Assembly: GCA_964035575.1 (NCBI GenBank)
Contig: OZ037866.1
Coordinates: forward strand, 930,001-994,000
Direction of reading: 5' to 3'
Source: Rhynchopus sp. YZ270_cl-10
Lineage: Eukaryota; Euglenozoa; Diplonemea; Diplonemida; Diplonemidae
DNA: 64,000 nt
The translations under genes and the position numbers were made by a program. Of the stretch, positions 32,743 to 43,979 are shown in pieces. Under the pieces are notes generated by a model. The model had not been told where the DNA came from, did no database searches, and was given only the letters and a program-made list of their open reading frames with translations. Every line of letters starts with the position of its first letter. Positions within the stretch are counted from its first letter, which is position 1.

Positions 32743-35249
32743 ACGGTTTTTTCTTCGGGCGGTAGTCCGATGTCGTGCTTTCCCCCCCTCCCAGTATTTT
32801 TATTGAGCACTTTCCCATAAATAACGCGTCAGGTGCAATGACACCCTTCCCGCCCATCCCCTCAGCTCCCTCCCCCCCCCCTTTTTTTTGTGTTTTTGCT
32901 GCCACCTGTAACTTTTCCTTTACTAGTTTAGTGCCCACGAAAAGCAAAGAAACGTATACCAAGAACCATATAAAACTAAGAACGCACTCCAGTCTGAAAT
33001 GTTGCGACGTACCTTTCAAAAAAACAACAACTTCACTTTCTCAACAATTCAGTGCAAAAACCCCAAGAGTATTTAACCTCAATACGGTACAATCCTGCAA
33101 GAAGTTGTGGGTTATCCCCATACCCATTACCCACGAAAAGTGGGCGAAACGAACACAGCACGGTGGGGAATGTAGAGGTAATGACCTACGTATTTCTCTG
33201 TTGTCAGATCAGAGTTCCGAATGATCTCATTCTCTTGCACACTCTGAGGGATGAGGCATGCCATGTCGTGATCAAAAAAAAAAGATGAGTTTTTTTGAGT
33301 GGGCTTTTATCCCCCCTGTGTTTATTATACACAGATCACGAAGTACTTTATTGCTGTGTACATTGGCTTATCATCATTCAAGTTTAATTTTTTTCTTTTA
33401 CCCCCCCTTCGCAGGCCTTGAAGGGAACTTTTAATATTATCCACGACACTCCACTCCAGCCACATTATCCTTAATCATGAATTATTCTGTCTTGCATTTT
33501 GTTTTTTTTAAATATTTCAGCAGTCTGGGTTTTTCTTGCATGAGGCAATCACATAAACCCGAAAACACAGTACCATTTTAAAAGAAACACCCAACGAAAT
33601 GAACCGAGACAAAAATGAAAAAAAAAAAACAAGAAAGTTTTGCTCTCTCTTCCCGATGGGAAAAATATCAAATTCTGAACAAAAAGCAAAAATAAAAACA
33701 AAATAGCATCCAAAAATATGACTGCCCACTTTTTGATGTGTGCACAAGAGTCAGCTTGTATGGCAGCGAAGCTAAAACCACCAGATCGAACAGGTGGCAA
33801 AACGAACGACACAACAACAAAAAAAAATCGTTTACATTTTCTTTTTGAATTTGGCTTTTTTTTGGTCGTTTTTTGGTCGACGTGTGGCTATTTTTCCTCC
33901 CCCCCTTTCCTGTTTCCCCCAGTCTGTTGTGTCTATTTTTGGATAAGACATGAGCTCCTCTATTAATTGTGTTTGCACTTTTCAACTTCTCTTTTTTAAA
34001 GTCAGTGCCTGTGTTCGGAGCAGTTGTCCAGCGAGACCACTTTTTGCCTTCAGATGTCACAAAATGGATGTAGGACTGCACGGTTAGGCCCCGATACACC
34101 GGTCATTGTACCCAAAGGTACACTGTTTACGAGAGAGCTGTTGTATTTTTCAAAGCCAATTGTTAATAGGTGTGAGGCTTTTTCATCTTATCAAAATTTT
34201 CTATTATTTTCCCCATATATTTCCACGCTCGTTTTTTTCTTCGTCTCTGAGTCTCTTATTTTCTATATTTTCTGATCAAATGGGCAGCGAAATATTTGAA
34301 GAACACAGAACCCATGCAATTATGTTTGTTTTTTTTTTTAGGTACACTGTCCACGAGAGGGGCTTTATATTTCAACTCTACCTTTTTTTTAAAGCTTATT
34401 AGTCTACTAAGCACGAGGCTTAGGTTTGTTTCCCTCTACTCACTAAAGATCTTTCCAAAAATTATATTCGCACAAAACGACAGGAAGCCGCGTCGTAAAT
34501 AAAGTGAACAAACATGGCGTGTAAGAGTGCCCCTTCACTGATACGACAATTTTTTTTTCTCTTTTTGAAAAAAAAGACTCCTGACAAATGTTTTTTTCCC
34601 CTGTCCTGGGTGCCTTTATGGCGGTACCCCAACAGAGTTTTGAGGGTTTCAGAAAAGCTAAATAAAGCGAACAAAATAAAATTGCAAAAGTTTTACAAAG
34701 AAAAATCGACTACCATTCTAACGTTCATCAAAAATAGAAACACAGCAACCAAAGAATGCATCACATGACGGGGTAGCAACACTAATACAAGCAAACGTTT
34801 ACAAGAACAAAAAAAAAAAATTGCTACCCTACTCCAAAACAAAGCAAGCGGCAGTACCAGTGGCGCGGCTTCCAAAAAAAAAAGCACTACCGGTAGTCAG
34901 CGCCCCCGCCTCAATTGGGTTACAGTGGAAAAATGGAGATTGCACAACTGTGGCAACACAACCGAGGCAACGTTTAATCTGTTTAGTGCTTATTATTCAG
35001 CATGCGCATCTGGTAGGGTGACCCAGCAAGGCTTCAGTTCACCTTACCAATGTTTCTCTCTCTTTATTTTGGGATAATTCCGTCAGAAAAGGTTAAAAGA
35101 TGCATGTGTCTGTGCAGGCGCGTTCACGTCTTTTAAGTTTTCTTCATTTTTAAAGGTGTGATGCAGAATTGTATGTACACTGCCACGAGAGGAGCGTTGC
35201 ATTTGCTAGTTACATTTTCCCCTCTGAATTTATCTTTTTCTTTCCCCCT

Positions 35250-35399
35250 CACGACGGGACCCAGTGACAAGCGACAAGCGAAAATGACAAGTGAATAACA
35301 AGTCACTCACTTGTCGTGACAAGTGGCTTAATTGTCATTTCACTTGTCATAAGATATGACATGCGCTTCACTTGTCACGTGTCACTGGGTCCTGTCGTG
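35250..35399. mobile_element. 150-bp foldback with GACAAGTG repeats
   Basis: The ends CACGACGGGACCCAGTGACA and TGTCACTGGGTCCTGTCGTG pair almost perfectly. The interior repeats TGACAAGTGA and its complement several times, giving nested hairpins. MITE-like. Confidence 0.8.
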
Positions 35400-35820
35400 C
35401 TCCCTCCAACGCACCTCCCTCCCTGTCTCTCTGCGAGGCAGCGTCCCTGAAAATTACCCTTACCATTATATTGCCCACCTTTTTTTCGTTCACTTTATTT
35501 AGCAATCTTTCCGAGTTTTTTTTTTTAAAAGGTGTGTAGGCACGTGAAGCATATTCATCTTTCAACTTTTTTAAAAGACAAAAATTTTAAAAAACAACGT
35601 AGGGGGGTGAGGGGCTTAAGAGTTCTTTCGGGAGGCAGTTGTCCATTTTAATATTTGTCCACTTTCCCAAAAACTTCAAGGTGTTGGTTTTCGATGACAG
35701 AGCTAGGATAACAAAGGTGATTGTCTCGCAGAAAAACAAAATTGTAACGTGCCTTCTGCTTTCGCCCCTTATTTCTGAAAAGTTTATGATTTTTTTTGTG
35801 ACTTTTTATTTGATGTTCTC

Positions 35821-35897
35821 TGGGGTTTCGATAACCCGCGGGGAACCAGTGCCTGCGTCTGGCGATGAACGGTGAGGCGTTTGCACTTTCAACTTTG
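35821..35897 (+). repeat. Family D cassette, full-length copy
   Basis: A hairpin GGGGTTTCGATAACCC is followed by CCAGTGCCTGCGTCTGGCG, ATGAACGGTGAGGCGTTTGC and ACTTTCAACTT. It shows head and tail of the family together; many other copies keep only the tail, ATGAACGGTGAGGCG onward. Confidence 0.7.
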
Positions 35898-36828
35898 ATG
35901 TGTGTTCTGTCAGTTCATCTTTCATTTTCTTTTCCCCCCAAAACATACCACATAAAAAGAAAGATGGGAACATTTTTTGATCCCCATACCTATGCTATCA
36001 ATTTATTGATTGCATTATGTTGAAATACTTCTTTTCCCCCCCAAATACATTGTTCCCCAAGGATCGCTCACTACATGTCTTACCCGCAAATTCACGCCAC
36101 AATACGAGGTTTACGGGCTTGGCACGACATAATATCAGAAAAAAGCACAAAAAAAAAAAAAAAAAAAAGACAGAAATTGAAAAAAACCAAACTAATTTAT
36201 TTTCGCATCCTCCGGCTGGGGCAAACCACTTTGTATGGAAGAGTGACTGGCCGTCTTTTTTTTTTCCTTATTTTTTTTCTCATTTTATTATTTGGAAAAG
36301 GGAACTAGGAACCGCGTGGAATTTCTTAGTGTAATGTGTGCGTATTTGTTCAGTCGTATTTTTGCGTGGTTTTTTCGTTTTTTGTTTTTTTTTTTTTTTT
36401 TTTGTTTTTTGCCTTTTCCCACAACCTTCCTTCAATCCCTGTAGGGTTTAGGTAAGGTATATAGTATTGAAAATCAATGTAGATGGGGAGATAGGGCCAA
36501 TATTACAAACCCTGATTTTTGAGGAAAAGGATTTTTGGCCAAATGGGCCCCCGCTTTTTTTTTTTCTCTTCTTTTTATTTTTCGATAGCAAAATTGCTTC
36601 TTTTTTTTATTTTTTTATTTGCTTATTTTTAGTTTTTTCAATATTTTGCAAAGTGTCGTACCAATTGTCTCATCTGATACGCACTCAGGGGTGAAATGTG
36701 CTGTCTGTAAGTGTCCTCCTACCTGCCCCCTTTTGGGTGATATAAGAGCAACTTCAGACACACCTCTTTCTTCCCTTTGGGTGATTGCTGATGCCATAAT
36801 AAAAGTACCCCATGCCCCCTCACCTCTG

Positions 36829-36913
36829 CACATTGCCCTCATCACTACCTTCCCCTTCCCTCCTTCTCCCCATTCATCCCACACTACTACAAAAATTATC
36901 CTCATTTTTACAG
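36829..36913 (+). promoter_or_regulatory. Pyrimidine-rich stretch with TTTTTACAG acceptor before receptor gene 3
   Basis: A CT-rich run (CCTTCCCCTTCCCTCCTTCT and neighbours) ends in ATTTTTACAG at 36913, only ten bases before the ATG at 36924. This is the most acceptor-like site among the gene starts here. Confidence 0.45.
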
Positions 36914-36923
36914 AATCAAAGCA

Positions 36924-39422
36924 ATGCGAACAGGGCTTGTCTTCCTGTTCTTTGTGTTGCATCATGTGTCAGTAGGTGCCGAATGGGTGTACATCGGGTG
37001 TTATGTGGAGCAGAAGCCGAGAGAGCTGTTCGACGCAGCTGACCACAGCGGTGCCAGCTCGACCCTCGCCAAATGCGAGGCGTTTTGCACAACGTCGGCG
37101 GGGGGGCCGTACGCCTTTGGCGGCCTGCAGTACGGTGTGGAGTGCTACTGTGGCAACAGTATCGGGAAGTATGGGATGGCGCCCGAATCGGAGTGTGATA
37201 TGGACTGCAAGTTGGATCCGACACGGAAGTGTGGTGGGTCCTGGCGGAGTTCGGTGTATATGCGGCCGACACAGCCTCCGCAGACAGCGGCGCCCGACAC
37301 GCCAGCACCGCTGACAGTGGCGCCGCCAACGACTGCACCAGACACAGCGGCGCCACCCACGCAGCCCCCCAACACAGTGGCTCCCGACACACCAGTGCCA
37401 CCGACACCTGCTCCTCAGACACCTGCTCCTGATACACCGGCGCCCGTAACACCGGCACCAGTGACACCAGCGCCTCCAACATCCGCCCCAGTGACGGCTG
37501 CTCCACCAACAGTGGTCCCCCCAACATCTGTTCCACTCACACCCGCACCTGTGACGTCCGCTCCACTCACGCCATCACCCACGACACCTGCCCCGCTAAC
37601 ACAAGCCCCAGCGACATCTGCTCCAATGACGTCTGCACCGCTCACCTCAGCTCCACTCACACCAGCACCGTTGACAACAGCGCCATTGACAACTGCACCA
37701 TCAACGACTGCGCCACAGACGTCGGCACCGCTCACCTCAGCTCCACTCACACCTGCCCCACTCACACCAGCACCACTGACGATAGCGCCATTGACACCTG
37801 CGCCACTCACACCCGCACCACGTGTGCCTCTCACCCCGTCAGCGGCCCCCGACACAGGCTCACCGCCCACCGCTCTACCGACAACAGCGGAACCTGCCAC
37901 AGTGCCCCCTGCGCTGGCACCTTCATTGGCACCGTTACTTTCTCTCTCGCCCACTGCAGCACCCAGCACCCTCACGCCACCAGGCATAGTGATTAATGCG
38001 GCAAACACAGAAGAGGTGGCACGTGTCTTTGAAAATGTAACTACGTCACTGAACGCTTCTGTGGTGACAGCGCTTGTGCTATCTATGGCCGCCCCAGGGT
38101 TCGGTGCGGGGAACGCCCTACGACTCGCGCTTGTCAGCTCTGGGTGTACACGTGACCTGCCATGGGTCTTCCACCCTTCGGGGCTGGAGGCCGCAGGGTC
38201 GAAGTCGCTCGGGCTTGTCCTGCTGAACACCGCTGGCCTGTGTGCAGTGTCCGTGTTGTGCATTGTCGTTCTCGTCATCGCAACCTTCGTGAGAGAACGG
38301 AAAGCAGACAACGGCAAAATCTCCAAGTTTGACCTCCAAGGTATGAGCCACACCACCACCAACACTGCTACTTCATTTCACCCACTTTTAACAGGTTTCC
38401 TCCGCATCCCAGCGATCCCGATGTTCCTGCTCATGTTCACCTTCCAAGGAACCACCTTGGGTGCGATGAACGTTGTGTTCCACGAGCCAACCTGGCAGCC
38501 TGTTGGCGCTCTGGCGTTGACGTACTGCATTGTGGCCCCTCTGGTCTGTGTGCTGATCACGTCACGTGGTGCACAGCAGTATGCAACGTACGCACTCGCT
38601 ACGAACCGGACGAACACACTGACACGTGTCTTCCTTGGCCCTGGGGAGTGGATCAACCTGAAGCAGAAGATGTGGGTGCAGCGCTTTTCTGGCTGTGTGC
38701 TGCCGTATCGCACACCCTGCGTGTGGTTCTTGGGTGTCGAGTATCTCACGTCGTTTGCGCTGAGTGCGGTGACAAGCCTTGCGCCCACCACGGCTATTGG
38801 GTGTGGACATATGAAGGTGGCTTGCACTGTCATTCTATGCATCTCTTGGGGTGTCATGCTTGGTGTGCGACCACATGCACGACGATGCGACCTCATTGCA
38901 CTCTCCCTTGTACACCTTTTTGAGATCATTGGCGTTGTGTTGATGGCGGTTGGGTACTACCTTGAAGACCCGGGGCATGCCATGTTTCTTGGGGCACGCG
39001 TCATGATAGGGTGTGCGATGAGTGTGCTTATTAGCAAGCTAGTTGCGGACGGTGCGGTGGAGATATTCATCTTTATTACTGGGCGGCGCGATGCTGTGGA
39101 AGCGTCGGTGAAGGCAGCCGAGGCTGAAGAACTGCAAGATCTCTTGGAGAGGGTGGCTGCGTATTCGGAAATGACCGATGCAAGGGCAGTGACGCATTCA
39201 GACATCTCCGACGTGTCCCCTCTTGCTGCCAGAGAAAGCCTCTTACGCCGCAATTCACGTCTCTCCGCCATGGGCTCCATCCTCGGCTCCTCCCTCCCCG
39301 ATACAGACCGGGAAGGCCCGCTCCTGACAGCGGGCAGCTACAGCCACCTACCAGAAAGCGCCTCATCACGTAGAAGAGCAACGTCGTCGAGAGGAAGCGC
39401 CCTAGCGTTTGCTGTTCTCTAA
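36924..39422 (+). CDS. WSC-domain, Thr/Pro-stalk, multi-membrane surface receptor 3
   Basis: Predicted 814 residues from exons 36924-38340 and 38395-39422. The signal peptide is MRTGLVFLFFVLHHVSVG. The WSC domain (residues about 20-112) has eight cysteines (GCYVE, KCEAFC, CYCGN, CDMDC, KCGG). The stalk (about 115-355) mixes APDT, APLT, APVT and PPT units and is more irregular than in the gene at 1706. The membrane domain (about 379-705) is almost identical to that gene's up to the GCGHMKVAC motif; after this the last helices and tail differ (VILCISWGVMLGVRPHARRCD here). The tail is Ser/Arg-rich with many possible phosphosites. The intron is a multiple of three, so read-through would add 18 residues, but comparison with paralogues shows they are an insertion. 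Gene 4 follows 2.1 kb downstream. Confidence 0.85.
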   Translation: MRTGLVFLFFVLHHVSVGAEWVYIGCYVEQKPRELFDAADHSGASSTLAKCEAFCTTSAGGPYAFGGLQYGVECYCGNSIGKYGMAPESECDMDCKLDPTRKCGGSWRSSVYMRPTQPPQTAAPDTPAPLTVAPPTTAPDTAAPPTQPPNTVAPDTPVPPTPAPQTPAPDTPAPVTPAPVTPAPPTSAPVTAAPPTVVPPTSVPLTPAPVTSAPLTPSPTTPAPLTQAPATSAPMTSAPLTSAPLTPAPLTTAPLTTAPSTTAPQTSAPLTSAPLTPAPLTPAPLTIAPLTPAPLTPAPRVPLTPSAAPDTGSPPTALPTTAEPATVPPALAPSLAPLLSLSPTAAPSTLTPPGIVINAANTEEVARVFENVTTSLNASVVTALVLSMAAPGFGAGNALRLALVSSGCTRDLPWVFHPSGLEAAGSKSLGLVLLNTAGLCAVSVLCIVVLVIATFVRERKADNGKISKFDLQGMSHTTTNTATSFHPLLTGFLRIPAIPMFLLMFTFQGTTLGAMNVVFHEPTWQPVGALALTYCIVAPLVCVLITSRGAQQYATYALATNRTNTLTRVFLGPGEWINLKQKMWVQRFSGCVLPYRTPCVWFLGVEYLTSFALSAVTSLAPTTAIGCGHMKVACTVILCISWGVMLGVRPHARRCDLIALSLVHLFEIIGVVLMAVGYYLEDPGHAMFLGARVMIGCAMSVLISKLVADGAVEIFIFITGRRDAVEASVKAAEAEELQDLLERVAAYSEMTDARAVTHSDISDVSPLAARESLLRRNSRLSAMGSILGSSLPDTDREGPLLTAGSYSHLPESASSRRRATSSRGSALAFAVL
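38341..38394 (+). other. 54-nt intron in receptor gene 3
   Basis: GTATGAGCC..TTTTAACAG, at the same site as 3216-3256. The extra 13 bases relative to that intron are a CACCACCAACACTG-type insertion. The length keeps frame, so a retained form would still encode protein. Confidence 0.8.
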
Positions 39423-40305
39423 CGATCAGTCAATATGTGTGTGTGCGTGAAGTTGGGGAGGTGGTGTTAAAGGGAAGAGGAGGGATTGTGCTTCTGTCTT
39501 TCGATTTTGTTTGATGCGAATATTTTTTTTTTTTTTGACACCCAACAGTGTTTGTGGAGGACACCTTCTCTGCAGTGACACGGATGAATGGGAGTGGTGC
39601 GTTTTCCCTTTGCTTTTTTTTTTTTTTTTTTTTTTTCTCGAAAACTTGGTTGTATTGGTGTAGCCACCCTAGAGTGTGCTCTACAAAACAAAAAGTTTTT
39701 TGTTTGTTTACGCATGTATTGGGGGGTTTTCAACATACAGCTCTTACTTCCTTTCGTGTTGGTCGAAAAAAAGTGGTTTACAAAAAAAACCCCCTAGGTT
39801 TTTGATCACGCCCCTTCTCCTTCTCCCCTTCCCCAACCCGGCATTGGGTAATGTGGTGCATTTGTCTCGCCATTGCACTTTAATTTCCATCTTAGGCTCT
39901 CCCGCTGCAAAAACGGGCAGAAGACCCCAACCGGACCCTTTACGTAACCTGTGTCTCCACGACTTTCATTCATCTAACGGATGATTGGAAGCGGGGGTAG
40001 GGCATATCAGATGTAAAACCACAAAATAGAGTTCGGGTAGTATGGTTGGGGGTCCACCCACGGCGCCAGTCATGTACCCAAGGTACACTGTCACGAGAGG
40101 GCTTTGTATTTCAAGTCGAATTTTGATTTTTGTTGTTGTTGTTATCTTGCATTTTGTTTTGTTCCTTATTCTTAGTGCTGAGTTACGATTCAAATTAGGG
40201 TTTGGCTTTTTTTGTTTTTCCGCGGAGAACCAGTGCCCTGCGTCCCGATGAACGGTGAGGCGTTTTTTTTGCACTTTCAACTTCTCTTTGTTTTTTGTTA
40301 TCCTC

Positions 40306-40385
40306 GGGGCTGCGGTTGGTGGAGCGGACAGACTCTGTGCGCAAGCGTGGACCTATAAATAGGAGGGTTCAAACCACTCCCCCCA
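40306..40385 (+). tRNA. tRNA-like segment, probably a pseudo-tRNA or SINE head
   Basis: A good A-box-like TTGGTGGAGCGGACAG and a B-box GGGTTCAAACC lie about 48 bases apart. Between them CCTAT-AA-ATAGG could form a long variable arm, as in class II (Leu/Ser) tRNAs. The T arm has one mismatch, but the acceptor arms pair over only about four G-C pairs, and I cannot fit a clean anticodon arm. Therefore likely non-functional or a pol III promoter of a short retroposon. Confidence 0.3.
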
Positions 40386-41499
40386 CATCATGACCACCCC
40401 GATACAGAAACCTATTCTTGTCCCCAGGCATCCCCCCCTTTGGATACGGAGCGCACTTTTGTTGTAAATGGTATGCACTCTTTCTTTAAAGTGAATAGCG
40501 CATTTACGACGTTTGTTACGATTAACTTTTATTACGGGGGTGGCTTAATTAAGGCCACTCTTTTTAAGTAAACAGTAAATCTCGCGACCCACTGTATCCA
40601 TCAGCTCTTACTTTTGTTTCACCCTTTCTTTATCTTTGCACGCAGTATGCGCTAGATATGGAGATGCTGTCATACGGAGTTTTTTTTTTTCTTTTTTTTT
40701 TTTTTTTTTGTGCGTTTGTTACTGCTGTTTGCCTTGCGGATGCTGGTCTCCGCGTCTTTCAGCTTCCCCAATCCTGAGTATCCCCACTCCCCTTTTTTTT
40801 TGTGCCAATTTATGTCCATTTGTTATGCGTGACGTACATATTATCTCTTTCAAGCATTTGCTTGCATGATAGTGGTACATCCACAGTCCACCGGTTATTG
40901 TACCAAGCAAGGTATCCTGTTCATGAGCGGGCTGTTGTTATTTCGAGTCGATTTTACCTTTTTTTTTTGAACTGTGAAGATACCCTACATCCAAGTGTAG
41001 AAGCGCTGTGTCATTATTTGATACGCTAGATACGATTTTACGCCTTTCTCCTCCCCCCCAATAGCAACAGCATTTCTTTGCAACGGATGTTAAAGGAGAG
41101 GTGTGGGCTCATCCTATCAAACCCTTTTGTTATCTTTTTCAATGGCTCCGGGGCAAAACGTACCACTTTGTTGAACTGCAAACCTCCAAAGAAAAAGATT
41201 TTTTTTTTTGTTTGAAAAATTGTTAGAAAGTAGTGTGTAGTTGCCACCTGTGCAAGCTCTGCTGTGTTTTTTTTTTTTAAAATTGTACCGTCTCACTTTT
41301 TCACCCAAGGGGATGTGTTTTTCTTATCCTCAAAAATGCCTCCCTCTGTGGTGCTAATTTAAAGTGTTTTCCGGCTTAATTTTCATTTCACTTCATTATT
41401 TTGTCACTCTGAGGATAGTTCATACAAATTCGTTTATTCTTTTCTCTCTTGCTCATCTTTGCACATTGTTCTTTGCGATGCACAAAAAAAACGTATCTT

Positions 41500-41556
41500 T
41501 TTTGTATAACTTTTTTATTCTTCCTCACCCCATTCACACCCTCCACCTCACATCAG
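41500..41556 (+). promoter_or_regulatory. Pyrimidine tract and CATCAG acceptor before receptor gene 4
   Basis: A T/C-rich run with few purines ends in CATCAG at 41556, eight bases before the ATG at 41565. In-frame codons exist upstream without a better start, so this site also argues for the 41565 start. Confidence 0.4.
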
Positions 41557-41564
41557 GTTGCACA

Positions 41565-43979
41565 ATGCGAATATGGCTGTGCCTAAGCTTTCTCCTGCCA
41601 CAGGTGTGCATGGTGTGTGGTGTGTACTCCTATGTAGGGTGTTTTAGGGATAAAACTAAGGATCGAGACCTGAACGGTGCGAGCGAGAGCGATGGGTCAA
41701 AGTCCAGTCTCGCGGGGTGTACGGACTTCTGCACGAATGCCCCTGGAGGCCCGTACACGATCTTTGGCCTGCAGTGGGGTGTGGAGTGCTACTGCGGGAC
41801 GTCAGCAGGCAAGCACGGTGCGGTGATGGATTCGGAGTGCGACATGCCCTGCCAAGAAGAGCCCTCTCGTGTGTGTGGTGGGACCAAGAGGAACTCTGTC
41901 TACATGCTGCCTACGATGGTACCAGCAACAGCATCGCCCCCGACGCTGGCACCGCAGACGTTGTCGCCGCCAACACCGTCGCCGCCAACGTCCGCACCCA
42001 CAACAGCAGCACCCACGACGTTGCCGCCACCGACAGCGTCGCCGCCAACCATGTCACCGCCTACCCCGGCGCCACCCACAGCATCACCTCCTACACCAGC
42101 GCCCGAAACTCCTGCACCGCCAACACCGTCGCCGCCAACGCCAGCGCCACCCACGTTGTCGCCACCAACACCTTCACCACCAACACCGTCGCCGCCCACA
42201 CCATCACCACCAACACCAGCACCACCGACGCCAGCACCACCTACACCTGCACCACCAACTCCATCCCCTCCAACTCCTGCGCCACCGACTCCGTCACCTC
42301 CGACACCCGCACCACCGACGGGGATAGTTTGGTACACCGCGACTGCTGCGCCGCCGACCAGGGTACCACGCACATCACCGTCGCCACCGACACCGCCACC
42401 TACAGCATCTACACCACCCACACCACCTACACCGTCACCACCTCTGACAACCGTGCAACGCAGTCTGACACCACAGCCCACTATGGCACCGCCCACCGAT
42501 GGCCCCCTTGCGCAGCCACTAAGCGCAGGCGTGGAGTCCTCGGGCAAGGCTGCTGCAGTGGCCTCTGCGAGTGGTTTTGGTGCCGGGCCTGCAATGCGGA
42601 TGGCGTTGCTGTCCTCTGGACAGTGCGCACACCGCATGCCAAGCGCACTGCACCCTACGGGTATCATCATCTCCAACAGCCCTGAGATTGGTGCAGTCGT
42701 GGGCAACCTTGCCATTACTGCAGGGTTTTCGGCACTGTGCATGCTTCTTCTCTTTGCCGCCACGCAGGGAGGGGCACGCCTCTTCCCGACCTTCTTCTTA
42801 GGTTTGGATACGCAGGGCTTTCTCCGTCTACCTTCTGCCCCGTTGTTCATCTTCCAATACTTTTATCAGTCGTTGACGCTTGCAGGCATGTATCTCATGC
42901 AGCATCCTGCAGAGATGTACCAAGAGTTCATCGGGTTAGCGGTGCTGTTAGTTTGTGTAGGTGTGCCTTCCTATGTGTTTTATGTGTTGCAACGCAATGT
43001 GCCGGATCTAGCGTGCTATGCAACGGCAGTTAATCGGACCGGATATGTCACGAAATGGTTTCTTGGCCCAGGGGAGTGGGTCAATATGAGCCGAAACTGT
43101 CTTTTCGTACAACGTTACGCATCCGTCATGCGCTCCTACAGCAAAGACCACGTCTGGTACCTCTTTATTGAGCTTGCCGCCAGCTTTGCCCTCAGCGGAT
43201 TTCAAAGCGTTGAACCAGAATCTTTTCTTGGCTGCGCACACATGAAACTCGCCTGTGGAGTCCTCTTTGCCCTTCTCCTTCTCCTCGAGGTATATCTTCG
43301 TCCCCACTCACGGCCTCGAGACACGCTAGCAATATGCACAATGCTCTCGCTCCAGACCCTCGCTATGTTCGGTCTTGCCATCGGTTTCTATAAAGAAGAT
43401 GCAGAGTATTGGGGCTCCGAGCTTGCAGGAAGCTTGCTGATGGGGTCCACTGCGGTGCTGTGTGTTAAGATTCTGTGCGACATCGTAGGGGAGTTGTATC
43501 TCTTGGCAACAAAAAAGCGGACCCTGCTCCAGGAAGACGTGCTGCGCAATGAGGCGGCAGGGTTGTTCTCTTTCGATGACAGCAACGTTGTCATGAAGCC
43601 GAGAGAGGAAGACCCGCTCGGCGACTGCTTTTCGTTTGATGCGACAGTGGCGATGCCTCGTGCACCTTCTTTCGCAGTGCTTCCGCAACGTCCGCCTATG
43701 GCATACGCAGGGTCAGCAGCAAGCCTCTACACACCACGAGAGATATACCAGAACGACCTACAACTGAACCGCGGCTGGTCGTCTGTGGGTGGTTCGAGTG
43801 AGCGGTGTGATGTAGGAGGTGGGGGTGCGCTGAGTGTCCCGTTAGTGCCGTTGAACAGCATTCCAGTTACCTCGCCTGAGTGGCGGCCTGCATCTGTGGC
43901 AACGATGTACAGCGCGTCTCCAGGGAACAGGGCAAGTTATGCGGAAGCGCTCCCGCAAGGGTCTTGGGGTGATCTTTGA
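41565..43979 (+). CDS. WSC-domain, PPTP-stalk, multi-membrane surface receptor 4
   Basis: 804 residues in a single exon. I chose the ATG at 41565 because it opens a signal peptide ([19 protein letters not shown]); the frame is open upstream but encodes intergenic-type sequence. The WSC domain (about 19-110) has eight cysteines (GCFRD, GCTDFC, CYCGT, CDMPC, VCGG). The stalk (about 118-312) is [10 protein letters not shown], richer in Pro and stiffer than the APLT type. The membrane domain (about 328-652) carries [32 protein letters not shown] and [10 protein letters not shown]. There is no intron at the site used by the genes at 1706 and 36924. A long tail of about 150 residues is rich in Ser and Tyr. 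Moderate divergence from the other paralogues throughout, with no conversion tract visible. Confidence 0.85.
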   Translation: MRIWLCLSFLLPQVCMVCGVYSYVGCFRDKTKDRDLNGASESDGSKSSLAGCTDFCTNAPGGPYTIFGLQWGVECYCGTSAGKHGAVMDSECDMPCQEEPSRVCGGTKRNSVYMLPTMVPATASPPTLAPQTLSPPTPSPPTSAPTTAAPTTLPPPTASPPTMSPPTPAPPTASPPTPAPETPAPPTPSPPTPAPPTLSPPTPSPPTPSPPTPSPPTPAPPTPAPPTPAPPTPSPPTPAPPTPSPPTPAPPTGIVWYTATAAPPTRVPRTSPSPPTPPPTASTPPTPPTPSPPLTTVQRSLTPQPTMAPPTDGPLAQPLSAGVESSGKAAAVASASGFGAGPAMRMALLSSGQCAHRMPSALHPTGIIISNSPEIGAVVGNLAITAGFSALCMLLLFAATQGGARLFPTFFLGLDTQGFLRLPSAPLFIFQYFYQSLTLAGMYLMQHPAEMYQEFIGLAVLLVCVGVPSYVFYVLQRNVPDLACYATAVNRTGYVTKWFLGPGEWVNMSRNCLFVQRYASVMRSYSKDHVWYLFIELAASFALSGFQSVEPESFLGCAHMKLACGVLFALLLLLEVYLRPHSRPRDTLAICTMLSLQTLAMFGLAIGFYKEDAEYWGSELAGSLLMGSTAVLCVKILCDIVGELYLLATKKRTLLQEDVLRNEAAGLFSFDDSNVVMKPREEDPLGDCFSFDATVAMPRAPSFAVLPQRPPMAYAGSAASLYTPREIYQNDLQLNRGWSSVGGSSERCDVGGGGALSVPLVPLNSIPVTSPEWRPASVATMYSASPGNRASYAEALPQGSWGDL

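Larger units (their letters stand above)
28719..36923. other. 8-kb gene desert with direct repeats and cassettes
   Basis: No gene I can support. It contains a 584-bp direct repeat pair (29068-29651, 30755-31338) separated by about 1.1 kb of sequence with no recognised content. It also holds family A (29012-29052, 31921-31960, 34403-34430, 35016-35052), family C (34064-34170, 34341-34400), D (31341-31390, 35821-35897), F (31396-31470), G (29577-29645, 31264-31332, 35956-36025) and H (32692-32742), plus a foldback (35250-35399). Frames at 32367-32696 and 32775-33224 have no recognisable domains. Confidence 0.55.
39423..41564. other. Gap between receptor genes 3 and 4
   Basis: 2.1 kb without a supported gene. 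Holds family C (40014-40120, partial 40892-40960), family D (40219-40290), a tRNA-like segment (40306-40385) and T tracts. DNA directly upstream of the ATG at 41565 is pyrimidine-rich. Confidence 0.6.
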
